Assembly: GCA_963695155.1 (NCBI GenBank)
Contig: CAVOGD010000007.1
Span: forward strand, 470,548 to 534,547
Reading direction: 5' to 3'
Source of the DNA: SG8-30 sp963695155
GTDB taxonomy: Bacteria; Pseudomonadota; Gammaproteobacteria; Steroidobacterales; Steroidobacteraceae
Length of the DNA: 64,000 nt
Position numbers and translations under genes: made by a program. Each line of letters begins with the position of its first letter. The first letter of the stretch is position 1. This document shows, piece after piece, positions 7,005 to 14,906 of the stretch. The notes below the pieces were generated by a model. The model was not told the DNA's origin. It did not search any database and saw only the letters and a program-made list of their open reading frames with translations.

Positions 7005-7646
7005 ATGGCCGACCGCGCGTTTTCGCCCCTGGACCAGCTCCTGATACAGGCCGATCAGGCCTTGAGGGCCAGCCTCGGCCGGCCGGCTGCGGCGCGCGAA
7101 AACCCCGCCAACGGCCTGGTTGACCACCTGGCGGACAACATGGACCGCCAGCATGCGGCCAGTCTCATGCGCGTCAACCATGCGGGCGAAGTCGCCGCCC
7201 AGGGGCTGTATCACGGACAGGCCCTTTCGGCGCGCAGCGGCGCCACCCGCGCGGTGATGCGCCAGGCAGCCCGCGAGGAAGGCGATCATCTCGCCTGGTG
7301 TCGCGATCGCCTCGACGAACTCGGCGCGGCACCGAGCCTGTTGAGTCCGCTGTGGTACTCGGGAGCGGTCGCGATCGGGCTGGTCGCCGGGCTGGGCGGA
7401 GACCGCTACAGCTACGGCTTCATGGCCGAGACCGAACGGCAGGTGGAAGGCCACCTCGATGACCAGTTGTCGCGGCTGCCCGCCGCCGACGCACGCAGCC
7501 GCGCCATCCTCGAACAGATGAAAGCCGACGAGACCGGCCACGCCCGTGTCGCGGTCGACGCGGGCGGCGCGGACCTGCCGGCCCCGGTGCGGGCGCTGAT
7601 GCGCGCGGCCGCCGCGGTGATGACCCGCACGGCTTACCGGTTCTGA
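7005..7646 (+). CDS. coq7: Coq7, 3-demethoxyubiquinol 3-hydroxylase
   Basis: A 213-residue di-iron hydroxylase for the last ring hydroxylation of ubiquinone. Ferritin-like metal ligands are visible: MRVNHAGEVAAQ (Glu), AAREEGDHLAWC (ExxH), FMAETERQVEGH (Glu) and MKADETGHARVA (ExxH). The first half also shows a hydrophobic, membrane-associating segment. The ATG at 7005 gives the family N-terminus (SPLDQLLIQADQALR); the ATG at 6996 lies within the TATAAT box and is less likely. Bacteria use Coq7 or the flavoprotein UbiF for this step. Confidence 0.95.
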   Translation: MADRAFSPLDQLLIQADQALRASLGRPAAARENPANGLVDHLADNMDRQHAASLMRVNHAGEVAAQGLYHGQALSARSGATRAVMRQAAREEGDHLAWCRDRLDELGAAPSLLSPLWYSGAVAIGLVAGLGGDRYSYGFMAETERQVEGHLDDQLSRLPAADARSRAILEQMKADETGHARVAVDAGGADLPAPVRALMRAAAAVMTRTAYRF

Positions 7647-7670
7647 GCGAAGGCGACCCGTGAATATGTC

Positions 7671-7697
7671 TTGCAGTACACGGCAGCGCTGTAATAA
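7671..7697 (+). promoter_or_regulatory. Possible crp promoter
   Basis: TTGCAG (7671-7676) and TAATAA (7692-7697) are 15 bp apart, shorter than optimal. It is the only AT-rich promoter-like pair in the coq7-crp gap; the leader would be about 36 nt. Confidence 0.35.
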
Positions 7698-7739
7698 AAC
7701 GGCGTAACGGCCACAGGCCTGCGCCCCCAGGGGACACCA

Positions 7740-8420
7740 ATGGAAGAAGCAGTCAAGCCACTCACCGACATCCCGGCGATCAACCGGTTCCTCAGCTACT
7801 GCCGCGTGCGGACGGTCCCGTCGAAGACGGTGCTCATCCACGCCGGCGACCTGCCCGACGTCCTGTACTACATCATCCGCGGCTCCGTCGAGGTGATGAT
7901 CGAGAACGAGGAAGGCAACGAGATGGTCCTCGCCTACCTCAACAAGGGGCAGTTCTTCGGCGAGATGGGCTTGTTCTCCGACAACCAGCAGCGCAGTGCC
8001 TGGGTCCGCACGCGCACGCAGTGCGAGCTCGCGGAGATGACCTATCCCCGCTTCCGGCAGATCGCTGCGGAAAGCCCGGGCCTGGTGTTCGAGCTGGCGA
8101 CGCAGCTGGCGTCGCGGCTGGACCGCACCAATCGCAAGCTGGGCGACCTGGCCTTCGTGGACGTCACGGGCCGCGTGGCACACGCCATCATGGACCTGTG
8201 CAACGAGCCGGATGCCATGACCCATCCGCAGGGCATGCAGATCAAGGTCAGCCGCCAGGAGCTGTCGCGGCTGGTGGGCTGTTCGCGGGAGATGGCCGGG
8301 CGCGTGCTCAAGGTGCTCGAGGAGCAGGGCCTGCTGACCGCGCACGGCAAGACCATGGTCGTGTTCGGCGCGCGCCCGAAGGTCAAGCCACGGCCCGCGT
8401 CCATGCAGGCGTCCCGCTGA
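7740..8420 (+). CDS. crp: Crp/Vfr/Clp-family transcription regulator
   Basis: A 226-residue cyclic-nucleotide-type global regulator. The N-terminal beta-roll has FFGEMGLF (Gly74, Glu75) and RSAWV (Arg85, Ser86), the positions that contact cAMP in E. coli CRP, so nucleotide binding is plausible. The C-terminal winged helix has SRQELSRLVGCSREMAGRVLK as recognition helices. Overall it is closest to Vfr of Pseudomonas and Clp of Xanthomonas; Clp binds cyclic-di-GMP instead, so the ligand is not certain. It stands alone between coq7 and a palindromic repeat. Confidence 0.9.
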   Translation: MEEAVKPLTDIPAINRFLSYCRVRTVPSKTVLIHAGDLPDVLYYIIRGSVEVMIENEEGNEMVLAYLNKGQFFGEMGLFSDNQQRSAWVRTRTQCELAEMTYPRFRQIAAESPGLVFELATQLASRLDRTNRKLGDLAFVDVTGRVAHAIMDLCNEPDAMTHPQGMQIKVSRQELSRLVGCSREMAGRVLKVLEEQGLLTAHGKTMVVFGARPKVKPRPASMQASR

Positions 8421-8425
8421 TCCGG

Positions 8426-8456
8426 AGGGGTCAGACCCCTACGGGGTCAGACCCCT
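8426..8456. repeat. Two GGGGTCAGACCCC palindromes between crp and rpe
   Basis: Two copies of the interrupted palindrome (8426-8440 and 8443-8456) stand back to back between converging crp and rpe. The right copy encodes the last residues of Rpe. The same unit recurs at 49366-49460. It resembles a REP-type element; as a hairpin it could act as a bidirectional stop. Confidence 0.8.
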
Positions 8457-9116
8457 TTCTATTTCTGCGCGCATCGCGGCGATGGTCGCCGCGTAGTCCT
8501 TCGTCCCGAACACCGCACTGCCTGCCACGAACGTGTCCGCGCCGGCGCGCGCGATGCCGGCGAGGTTGCCGACCTTGACCCCGCCGTCGATCTCGAGGCG
8601 CACGGCGCGGCCGCTCGCGTCGATGCGCCGCCGCGCATCGGCCAGCTTGGCCAGCGCCGAACCGATGAACTGCTGGCCCGCGAAGCCGGGATTGACCGAC
8701 ATCAGCAGCACCAGGTCCAGCGAGTCCAGCGTGTGGTCCAGCCAGTCGAGGGGCGTCGCCGGGTTGAACACCAGCCCGGGCCGGCACCCCGATTCACGGA
8801 TCAGCTGCACGGTGCGGTCGACGTGCTCGCTGGCCTCGGGGTGGAAGCTGATGTAGCTGGCTCCCGCCGCGGCGAACTCGGCGGCCAGCCGGTCCACCGG
8901 CGTGACCATCAGGTGCACGTCGATCGGCGCCTGTACGCCGTGCCGGCGCAGGGCCCGGCAGACCAGCGGCCCGACCGTGAGGTTCGGGACGTAGTGATTG
9001 TCCATGACGTCGAAGTGGATCCAGTCGGCCCCGGCCGCCAGCACGGCATCCACCTCCTCGCCGAGGCGCGCGAAATCCGCGGACAGGATCGAAGGTGCGA
9101 TGACGGGTGGGTTCAT
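8439..9116 (-). CDS. rpe: Ribulose-phosphate 3-epimerase
   Basis: 225 residues, equal to E. coli Rpe. TIM-barrel motifs in order: IAPSILSADFARLG (N-terminus), HFDVMDNHYVPNLTVGP (catalytic Asp and metal His), VNPGFAGQQFI, and EIDGGVKVGN (second catalytic Asp). It interconverts ribulose-5-P and xylulose-5-P, complementing RpiA in this window. The last residues (RGLTP, then TAG) are contributed by a palindromic repeat. It lies 59 bp after djlA. Confidence 0.96.
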   Translation of the reverse strand: MNPPVIAPSILSADFARLGEEVDAVLAAGADWIHFDVMDNHYVPNLTVGPLVCRALRRHGVQAPIDVHLMVTPVDRLAAEFAAAGASYISFHPEASEHVDRTVQLIRESGCRPGLVFNPATPLDWLDHTLDSLDLVLLMSVNPGFAGQQFIGSALAKLADARRRIDASGRAVRLEIDGGVKVGNLAGIARAGADTFVAGSAVFGTKDYAATIAAMRAEIERGLTP

Positions 9117-9175
9117 GTCGTGGCCCTCCGGGGCGCGGCCCGCGTAACTGTAACCGAGCCGCGCGGCACCCGCAG

Positions 9176-10006
9176 CTAGCGCATGCCGCGCGCCACGCGC
9201 AGCCGCTCGTAGGCGGCCTGGATCGCCTGGGTCTTCTCCTTGGCCAGCTCCAGCATGGACTCCGGCAGCCCGCGCGACAGCAGCTTGTCCGGGTGATTCC
9301 GGCTCATCTGCCGCCGGTAGGCGCGCTTCACCTCGGCGTCGGAGGCCTCGGGCTTCACGTCGAGCACCTCATAGGCCTCGCGCAGAGCATCCGCCCGCGG
9401 CGGCGGACGACGCGCCCCGCTACGGCCCGGCCCCCGGCCAGGCTGCGCAAAGGCGTAGCCGTAGCCCTGCAGGCGCAGCAGCGCCTCGAGGTGCGCGAAC
9501 TCGATGCCCGACACGCCGATGCGCCGCGCGATCCGCCCCAGCAGCTCGCGCGGCCGTCCCTGCAGGCCGTTGCCCAGCAACGCGGCGCGCATCTGCACTT
9601 CCAGGAACATGCGCAGCAGGTCGCGCCGGCCGCGACACACCGACATCAGCCGCGCCAGGGCCTCGTCGACGTCGAAGGCCGGCTGCTTGCCCACCGTGAA
9701 GTGCTCGATCGCTGCGCGCGACTGGACCTCGTCGAGGTGGAACTGGCGGAACACCTCGCGCGCGGCCGCCACGTCCTGCTCCGAGACCCGGCCGTCCGCC
9801 TTGGCCACGGCGCCCATGACCTCGAAGGCCGAGCGGAAGAAGACGGCGCGCACGGTCGCGAGGTCGGCGGCCGGGCGCGCGTCGGCGTCCGCGGCCACGC
9901 GCTCGTCGTACGCATGGCCGATGATCAGCCCGATCAGCGCTCCCACCGGTCCCAGCCCCGCCACGAAGCCGAGCACTGTGCCGACGATCTTGCCGGTCCA
10001 CCGCAT
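9176..10006 (-). CDS. djlA: DjlA, membrane-anchored DnaJ-like co-chaperone
   Basis: 276 residues. The ATG at 10006 gives the typical start MRWTGKIVG followed by one membrane segment with small residues (FVAGLGPVGALIGLIIGHAYD). A TerB-like helical domain lies at about 55-190, and a C-terminal J-domain carries the HPD tripeptide (RNHPDKLL near 250). E. coli DjlA (271) has the same layout and stimulates DnaK at the inner membrane. An upstream in-frame extension is possible but would hide the transmembrane segment. Divergent from purC. Confidence 0.93.
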   Translation of the reverse strand: MRWTGKIVGTVLGFVAGLGPVGALIGLIIGHAYDERVAADADARPAADLATVRAVFFRSAFEVMGAVAKADGRVSEQDVAAAREVFRQFHLDEVQSRAAIEHFTVGKQPAFDVDEALARLMSVCRGRRDLLRMFLEVQMRAALLGNGLQGRPRELLGRIARRIGVSGIEFAHLEALLRLQGYGYAFAQPGRGPGRSGARRPPPRADALREAYEVLDVKPEASDAEVKRAYRRQMSRNHPDKLLSRGLPESMLELAKEKTQAIQAAYERLRVARGMR

Positions 10007-10133
10007 TGACGTTCCTTGACCGCTGCGCGACCCGGCTGCAACAATCCGGCTTTCCCTGCGTCGGCGTCCGCGCGGCGCCGGTATGGTACAAGAGCCTCCT
10101 CCGCAACACCGCATGCCGGCCAGGACACCCGCC

Positions 10134-11021
10134 ATGTCGCCGCCCGCCGTATCCGAGACCGACCTGCGCGGGTTACGAAGGGTGCACCGCGGCAAGGTCC
10201 GCGACAGCTACGCGCTGGACGATCGCCACCTGCTGATCGTGGCCACCGATCGCCTGTCCGCCTTCGACGTGGTGCTGCCGGACCCGATCCCGGGCAAGGG
10301 CCGCATCCTCACGCAGATCTCCAACTACTGGTTCGCCAGGACGCAGCACCTCGTCGCCAACCACATGACCGGACTCGAACCCGCCGGCTGGGTGCACGAC
10401 CCGGCCGAGCTGGCCATGCTCGAGGGCCGCGCGGTCGTGGTGCAGCGGCTCGAGCCGCTGCCGGTCGAGGCCGTCGTGCGCGGCTACCTGGCCGGTTCGG
10501 GCTGGCAGGACTACCAGCGCTCGGGCACGGTGTGCGGCCTGCGGCTGCCGCAAGGGCTGCGGCTGGCCGACCGGTTGCCGCAGCCGCTGTTCACCCCGGC
10601 CACCAAGGCCGCCGCCGGCGCGCACGACGAGAATGTGAGCTTCGGCCAGGTGGCCGAACTGCTGGGCGGCGAAATGGCCGCTCAACTGCAGCGGCTGTCG
10701 CTCGCCCTGTACCGGTTTGCCGCGGCCGAGGCCCTCGAGCGAGGCATCATCATCGCCGACACGAAGTTCGAGTTCGGGCTGGACGAGGCCGGGCAGGTCG
10801 TGCTGATGGACGAACTGCTGACGCCCGACTCGTCGCGCTTCTGGCCGATGGAATCCTGGCTGCCCGGCGCCAGCCCGCCGTCGTTCGACAAGCAGTTCGT
10901 GCGCGACTACCTCGAGACGCTCGACTGGAACAAGCGGGCGCCCGGCCCGGCGCTGCCGCCGCAGGTCATCGAGCAGACGGCCGCGAAGTACGCCGAGGCG
11001 CTGCGCCGGCTGACCGCGTGA
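10134..11021 (+). CDS. purC: SAICAR synthetase PurC
   Basis: About 295 residues. It joins aspartate to CAIR in purine synthesis. Motifs are HRGKVRDSYAL (N-terminal ATP-binding strand), VATDRLSAFDVVLPDPIPGKG, VRGYLAGSGWQDYQ, and TKFEFGLDEAGQVVLMDE for the C-terminal nucleotide site. It is of the longer type (near 300 residues) rather than the 237-residue E. coli form. The ATG at 10134 puts the conserved core 18 residues in; in-frame ATGs at 10083 and 10113 are alternatives. Confidence 0.95.
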   Translation: MSPPAVSETDLRGLRRVHRGKVRDSYALDDRHLLIVATDRLSAFDVVLPDPIPGKGRILTQISNYWFARTQHLVANHMTGLEPAGWVHDPAELAMLEGRAVVVQRLEPLPVEAVVRGYLAGSGWQDYQRSGTVCGLRLPQGLRLADRLPQPLFTPATKAAAGAHDENVSFGQVAELLGGEMAAQLQRLSLALYRFAAAEALERGIIIADTKFEFGLDEAGQVVLMDELLTPDSSRFWPMESWLPGASPPSFDKQFVRDYLETLDWNKRAPGPALPPQVIEQTAAKYAEALRRLTA

Positions 11022-11076
11022 GCGCGCGCGGCCCGGCCGGATTGCCGCACGGGCGGCCATGTGCGAGGCTCGGCGC

Positions 11077-12399
11077 ATGAACGACACGATCCACCCGGTC
11101 AAGCGCCTCGAGCGGCTGCTGTTCGAGCCGGAACGGCAGCCGCCGGTGGCCGCGCTGCGGCGCCTGCTCGCGGGGCTGCGCTACCCGTACGCGATGATCC
11201 GCGACCTGCTGCGCGGCGACCTCAACCTGCGCGCGATGGGCCTCGTCTACACGACGCTGCTGTCGATCGTGCCGCTGGTCGCGTTCGCCTTCGCGGTGCT
11301 CAAGGGTCTCGGCGTGCACCGCGACCTCGAGCCGCTGCTGTACGAGTTCCTGCGCCCGATCGGCGAGCAGTCCTACGAGCTGACTCGCCAGATCATGACC
11401 TTCGTGGAGAACACGCGCGGCGGCGTGCTCGGATCGCTGGGCCTCGCCTTCCTGCTGTATACCGTGGTCAGCACCGTGCAGAAGGTCGAGGAGAGCTTCA
11501 ACTTCGCGTGGCACGTCGAGAGACCGCGCAGCATGGTGCGGCGGGTCAGCGAGTACCTCACGCTGATGGTCGTGGGCCCGATCCTGCTGGCGGTCGTGCT
11601 GGGCCTGTTCGGCGCCGTCGCCGACTGGCCGTTCGCGCGCTGGCTCGCCACCCACGAGCCGTTCGGCACGATGGTGGTGAACCTGGGGCGGGCCACGCCC
11701 TATCTCGTGGTGACCGCCGTGTTCACCTTCCTGTACATCTTCGTGCCCAACACCCGCGTGCGCGCGACGGCGGCACTGGCCGGCGGCATCACCGCCGGCC
11801 TGCTGTGGGCCGCCAGCGGGGCGCTGTTCACCCAGATCGTGGTCGCCTCGACGCGCATGGTGGCGATCTACGCGGGCTTTGCGATCTTCCTGGTCACGCT
11901 GATCTGGGTTTACCTGAGCTGGATCATCCTGCTGGTCGGCGCCCAGTTGTCCTTCTACGTGCAGAATCCCCGCTACCTGCGCGCCGGCCAGATCCCGGTG
12001 CGCCTCACCAGCCGCCTGCGCGAGCGCCTCGCGCTGTCGGTCATGGTCCTGGTGGGCCGCTCCTTCACGGGCGACTCCCCCACCTGGACGCTGAAGACCC
12101 TTGCGGAACGCCTCGAGGTGCCCAGTTCCGCGCTGGCGACGGTGGTCGCCCCGCTGGAGCAGGCCGGCCTCGTGCTGACCACGGACAGCGACCGCCTGGT
12201 GCCGGGCCGCGCGCTGGACCAGATCGGCGTGCACGAGGTGCTGACCGCGGTGCGGGACGAGCGGCAGTATGCCTCGTGGCTGCTGGCCCGGGCGCGCACC
12301 GAGCCGGACGCCGACGCCATCGCGGACGCCGTCGAGGCGGCCGTCCGCGAGCGCACGCAGTCCATGACGCTGCGCGACCTGATCTCGCACGGCGCCTGA
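11077..12399 (+). CDS. YihY-family inner-membrane protein with C-terminal winged-helix region
   Basis: About 440 residues. The first 290 hold the YihY/UPF0761 membrane domain with roughly six hydrophobic segments, for example LVYTTLLSIVPLVAFAFAVL, PILLAVVLGLFGAV and LIWVYLSWIILLVGAQL. The family was once called RNase BN, which is now considered wrong. The C-terminal 140 residues are soluble and look like a winged helix (LKTLAERLEVPSSALATVV), as in longer family members. The transport or structural role is unknown. The ATG at 11077 is preferred over an upstream in-frame ATG. Confidence 0.85.
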   Translation: MNDTIHPVKRLERLLFEPERQPPVAALRRLLAGLRYPYAMIRDLLRGDLNLRAMGLVYTTLLSIVPLVAFAFAVLKGLGVHRDLEPLLYEFLRPIGEQSYELTRQIMTFVENTRGGVLGSLGLAFLLYTVVSTVQKVEESFNFAWHVERPRSMVRRVSEYLTLMVVGPILLAVVLGLFGAVADWPFARWLATHEPFGTMVVNLGRATPYLVVTAVFTFLYIFVPNTRVRATAALAGGITAGLLWAASGALFTQIVVASTRMVAIYAGFAIFLVTLIWVYLSWIILLVGAQLSFYVQNPRYLRAGQIPVRLTSRLRERLALSVMVLVGRSFTGDSPTWTLKTLAERLEVPSSALATVVAPLEQAGLVLTTDSDRLVPGRALDQIGVHEVLTAVRDERQYASWLLARARTEPDADAIADAVEAAVRERTQSMTLRDLISHGA

Positions 12400-12437
12400 C
12401 CGATCGGCGGCGCGCCGCGGACCGGGGCCGGCGCCGG

Positions 12438-13805
12438 TCAGTCGCCGGCGATCGTCAGTTCGGCCAAGAGCACCGAGCCGGTGTGGACGCGACCGCGCAG
12501 GTCGCGGTCCGTGCCCACCGCGGCGATGCTGCGATACATGTCACGCAGGTTGCCGGCGATCGTGACTTCGTGCACCGGGTGGGCGATCTCGCCACGCTCG
12601 ACCCAGAACCCCGTCGCGCCGCGCGAGTAGTCGCCGGTCACCAGGTTGATGCCCTGGCCCATCAGCTCCGTGACCAAGAGCCCGGTGCCGAGGCGGCCGA
12701 GCAGGGCCGTGAAGTCCTCGCCGCTGCTGCCGACCTCGAGGTTGTGCACGCCGCCGGCGTTGCCGGTCGTGGCGAGTCCCAGCCTGCGCGCCGCGTAGGA
12801 ATCCAGCACGTAACCGGTCAGTTCGCCGCGCCGCACCAGCTCGCGTTCCCGGGTCGCGACGCCCTCGTTGTCGAAGGGCGCCGAGCCCAGCCCCCGCGGC
12901 AGGTGCGGGCGCTCGGTCATGCCGAGCCATTCCGGAAACAACTGCTGGCCGGCTGCGCCGCACAGGAAGGAACTGCGGCGGTACTGCGGCCCGCCGCGCA
13001 CCGCCGACACGAAGTGGCCGATCAGCCCGCGCGCCTGCTCGGCCACGAACAGCACCGGCGCACGACGGGTCGTCAGCTTGCGCGCGCCCAGCCTCGCCAC
13101 CGCGCGCTGCCCGGCCCGCTGGCCGACCTGTGCGGCCGGTTCCAGGCGCGCCGGGTCGCGCGACGCCGTGTACCAGTAGTCGCGCTGCATGTCCTCGCCG
13201 TCGCGCCCCAGCACGACGCAGCTGATGCTGTGCGAGGTGTGCGGGAAACCGCCCAGGAAGCCGTGGCTGTTGCCGTATACGCGCAGGCCGGCGTGGCTGC
13301 TGACCGACCCGCCGTCGGAGTTGTCGATGCGGGGGTCCACGGCCAGCGCGGCGGCCTCGGCCGCATGCGCCACCGCAATGGCCGCCGGGGCATCGATGTC
13401 CCAGGGATGGGACAGTTCGAGGTCGGGAACGTCGCGGGCCATCTGTGCGGCGTCGGCCAGCCCCGCGCAGGGATCCTCGGCCGTGAACCGCGCGATGGAC
13501 AGCGCCTTGCGCACGGTCTCAGCGACCGCACCCGCCGACAGGTCGGCGGTGCTCGCCGTGCCCTTGCGACGGCCCACGTACACCGTGACGCCCATGCTGC
13601 GGTCGCGCTGGTACTCCAGCTTCTCGGTCTCGCCGAGCCGCACCGTGACCGACAGCCCGGTGTCGACGGTCACGGCCGCCTCCGCCTGCTCCGCACCGCC
13701 GCGCCGCGCTTCGGCGAGCGCGCCTTCCACGATCAGCTCGAGGTCGCGCTGGCTGAATCCCGCCGATCTGCCGGAACCTGGCATCGCATCACCTGCCTGC
13801 GGCAA
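12438..13805 (-). CDS. pmbA: TldE/PmbA metalloprotease subunit
   Basis: 455 residues (E. coli PmbA 450). It is the partner of TldD; together they form a heteromeric protease that trims peptides such as microcin precursors and degrades CcdA. Family hallmarks are MGVTVYVGRRKGTAST near the N-terminus and GFWVERGEI followed by EVTIAGNLRDMY near the C-terminus. It lacks the HExxxH zinc motif, as expected for TldE. tldD lies 3.9 kb away on the same strand. A start at 13784 would shorten it by seven residues. Confidence 0.94.
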   Translation of the reverse strand: MPQAGDAMPGSGRSAGFSQRDLELIVEGALAEARRGGAEQAEAAVTVDTGLSVTVRLGETEKLEYQRDRSMGVTVYVGRRKGTASTADLSAGAVAETVRKALSIARFTAEDPCAGLADAAQMARDVPDLELSHPWDIDAPAAIAVAHAAEAAALAVDPRIDNSDGGSVSSHAGLRVYGNSHGFLGGFPHTSHSISCVVLGRDGEDMQRDYWYTASRDPARLEPAAQVGQRAGQRAVARLGARKLTTRRAPVLFVAEQARGLIGHFVSAVRGGPQYRRSSFLCGAAGQQLFPEWLGMTERPHLPRGLGSAPFDNEGVATRERELVRRGELTGYVLDSYAARRLGLATTGNAGGVHNLEVGSSGEDFTALLGRLGTGLLVTELMGQGINLVTGDYSRGATGFWVERGEIAHPVHEVTIAGNLRDMYRSIAAVGTDRDLRGRVHTGSVLLAELTIAGD

Positions 13806-13849
13806 AGGCCGTGATTGTACCGGCGTTCCGGCGCCGGTAGAGTCCTTCC

Positions 13850-14359
13850 ATGCGACGCCGGCATGTCCCTGGTGAGCCCGAACCGCCCAGCAAGGGCGAA
13901 CTCAAGCGGCGCGCGCAGGCATCGCAGGAACTCGGCGAGCGGCTCATCGCGGCGCCGGACGGGCTGCTGGACGCATTGCCGCTGCCGGAGAAGCTCACCG
14001 CGGCGATCCACGAGGCCCGCCGCATCACCAGCCATTCCGCGCTGGTGCGCCAGCGGCTGTTCATCGGCAAGCTGGTGCGGCAGCTGGACGAGGGCCCGAT
14101 CCGCGCCGCGCTGGACGCGCGGGAAGACGCCCGGGCCGGGGACGTGCAGGCCTTCCGGCGCGTCGAGGAATGGCGCGACCGCCTGCTCGAGGAGGGCGAG
14201 CCGGCGCTGGCGGCGTTGTGCGAGGAGTGCCCGGGCGCCGACCCCGGGATCCTGGCCCGGCTGGTTGCCGAGGCACGTCGCGAACTCGCGGCGGGCGGCC
14301 CGCCGCGCGCCAGGCGACTGCTGTTCCGGGCGCTGCGCAAGGCGCTGGATACGCCCTGA
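13850..14359 (+). CDS. darP: DarP/YjgA, 50S subunit assembly factor
   Basis: 169 residues, all-helical UPF0307 (DUF615) protein, recognised by PPSKGELKRRAQASQELGERL at the N-terminus (quoted up to ERL), LPLPEKLTAAIHEARRI, and RRLLFRALRKAL at the end. E. coli YjgA (DarP) binds late 50S precursors. It diverges from pmbA with 44 bp between start codons, the same pairing as E. coli pmbA-yjgA, which supports both calls. Confidence 0.92.
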   Translation: MRRRHVPGEPEPPSKGELKRRAQASQELGERLIAAPDGLLDALPLPEKLTAAIHEARRITSHSALVRQRLFIGKLVRQLDEGPIRAALDAREDARAGDVQAFRRVEEWRDRLLEEGEPALAALCEECPGADPGILARLVAEARRELAAGGPPRARRLLFRALRKALDTP

Positions 14360-14398
14360 GGATCCCCGGGCGCCGGCGCGGCCCGGCCGGGACCGCGT

Positions 14399-14406
14399 GA
14401 TAGAAT
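14399..14406 (+). promoter_or_regulatory. Extended -10 promoter of purE
   Basis: TG at 14398-14399 followed by A and TAGAAT at 14401-14406 makes an extended -10 element (TGnTAGAAT). No -35 is evident. The predicted start coincides with the purE ATG at 14413. Confidence 0.45.
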
Positions 14407-14412
14407 CGCGCG

Positions 14413-14904
14413 ATGAAACCGCTGGTCGGCATCATCATGGGCTCGTCCTCCGACTGGGAGACGATGCAACACGCGGCCGCGCTGCTCGACGAGCTGGGCG
14501 TCGCGCACGAGGTGCGCGTCGTGTCGGCACACCGCACGCCCGACCTGCTGTTCGAATACGCGTCGCAGGCGCAGGGCCGCGGGCTGGAGGTGATCATTGC
14601 CGGTGCCGGCGGCGCGGCGCACCTGCCCGGGATGACGGCCGCCAAGACCCTGCTGCCGGTCATCGGCGTACCCGTGCAGTCCAGGGCCCTGAACGGGCTG
14701 GACTCCCTGCTGTCGATCGTGCAGATGCCGGCCGGCGTGCCGGTCGCCGCAGTGGCCATCGGCCAGGCCGGCGCCTGCAACGCAGCGCTGCTGGCGGCCG
14801 CGATCCTGGCAGGCAGGCACGCAGCCATCGGGCGCGCCCTCGAGGCCTATCGGGGGCGCCAGACCGACGGGGTCCTCGCCCGGCCCGACCCGCGCCAGGC
14901 GTGA
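14413..14904 (+). CDS. purE: N5-CAIR mutase PurE
   Basis: 163 residues. Class I PurE moves the carboxyl of N5-CAIR to C4 in purine synthesis. Motifs are IIMGSSSDWETM, VSAHRTPDLL (catalytic His) and GAGGAAHLPGM. The following purK confirms class I (bicarbonate/ATP route). No ribosome-binding site is seen; the -10 element places transcription start at the ATG. The gene stop is followed two bases later by the purK ATG. Confidence 0.96.
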   Translation: MKPLVGIIMGSSSDWETMQHAAALLDELGVAHEVRVVSAHRTPDLLFEYASQAQGRGLEVIIAGAGGAAHLPGMTAAKTLLPVIGVPVQSRALNGLDSLLSIVQMPAGVPVAAVAIGQAGACNAALLAAAILAGRHAAIGRALEAYRGRQTDGVLARPDPRQA

Positions 14905-14906
14905 CG

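Noticed and set aside
7655..7680. Crp self-regulation site upstream of crp
   Set aside because: CGTGA at 7659 resembles one half-site, but the second half does not match TCACA.
11061..13814. A 917-codon frame covering the YihY and pmbA genes
   Set aside because: Out-of-frame reading of YihY and antisense of PmbA; no recognisable motif.
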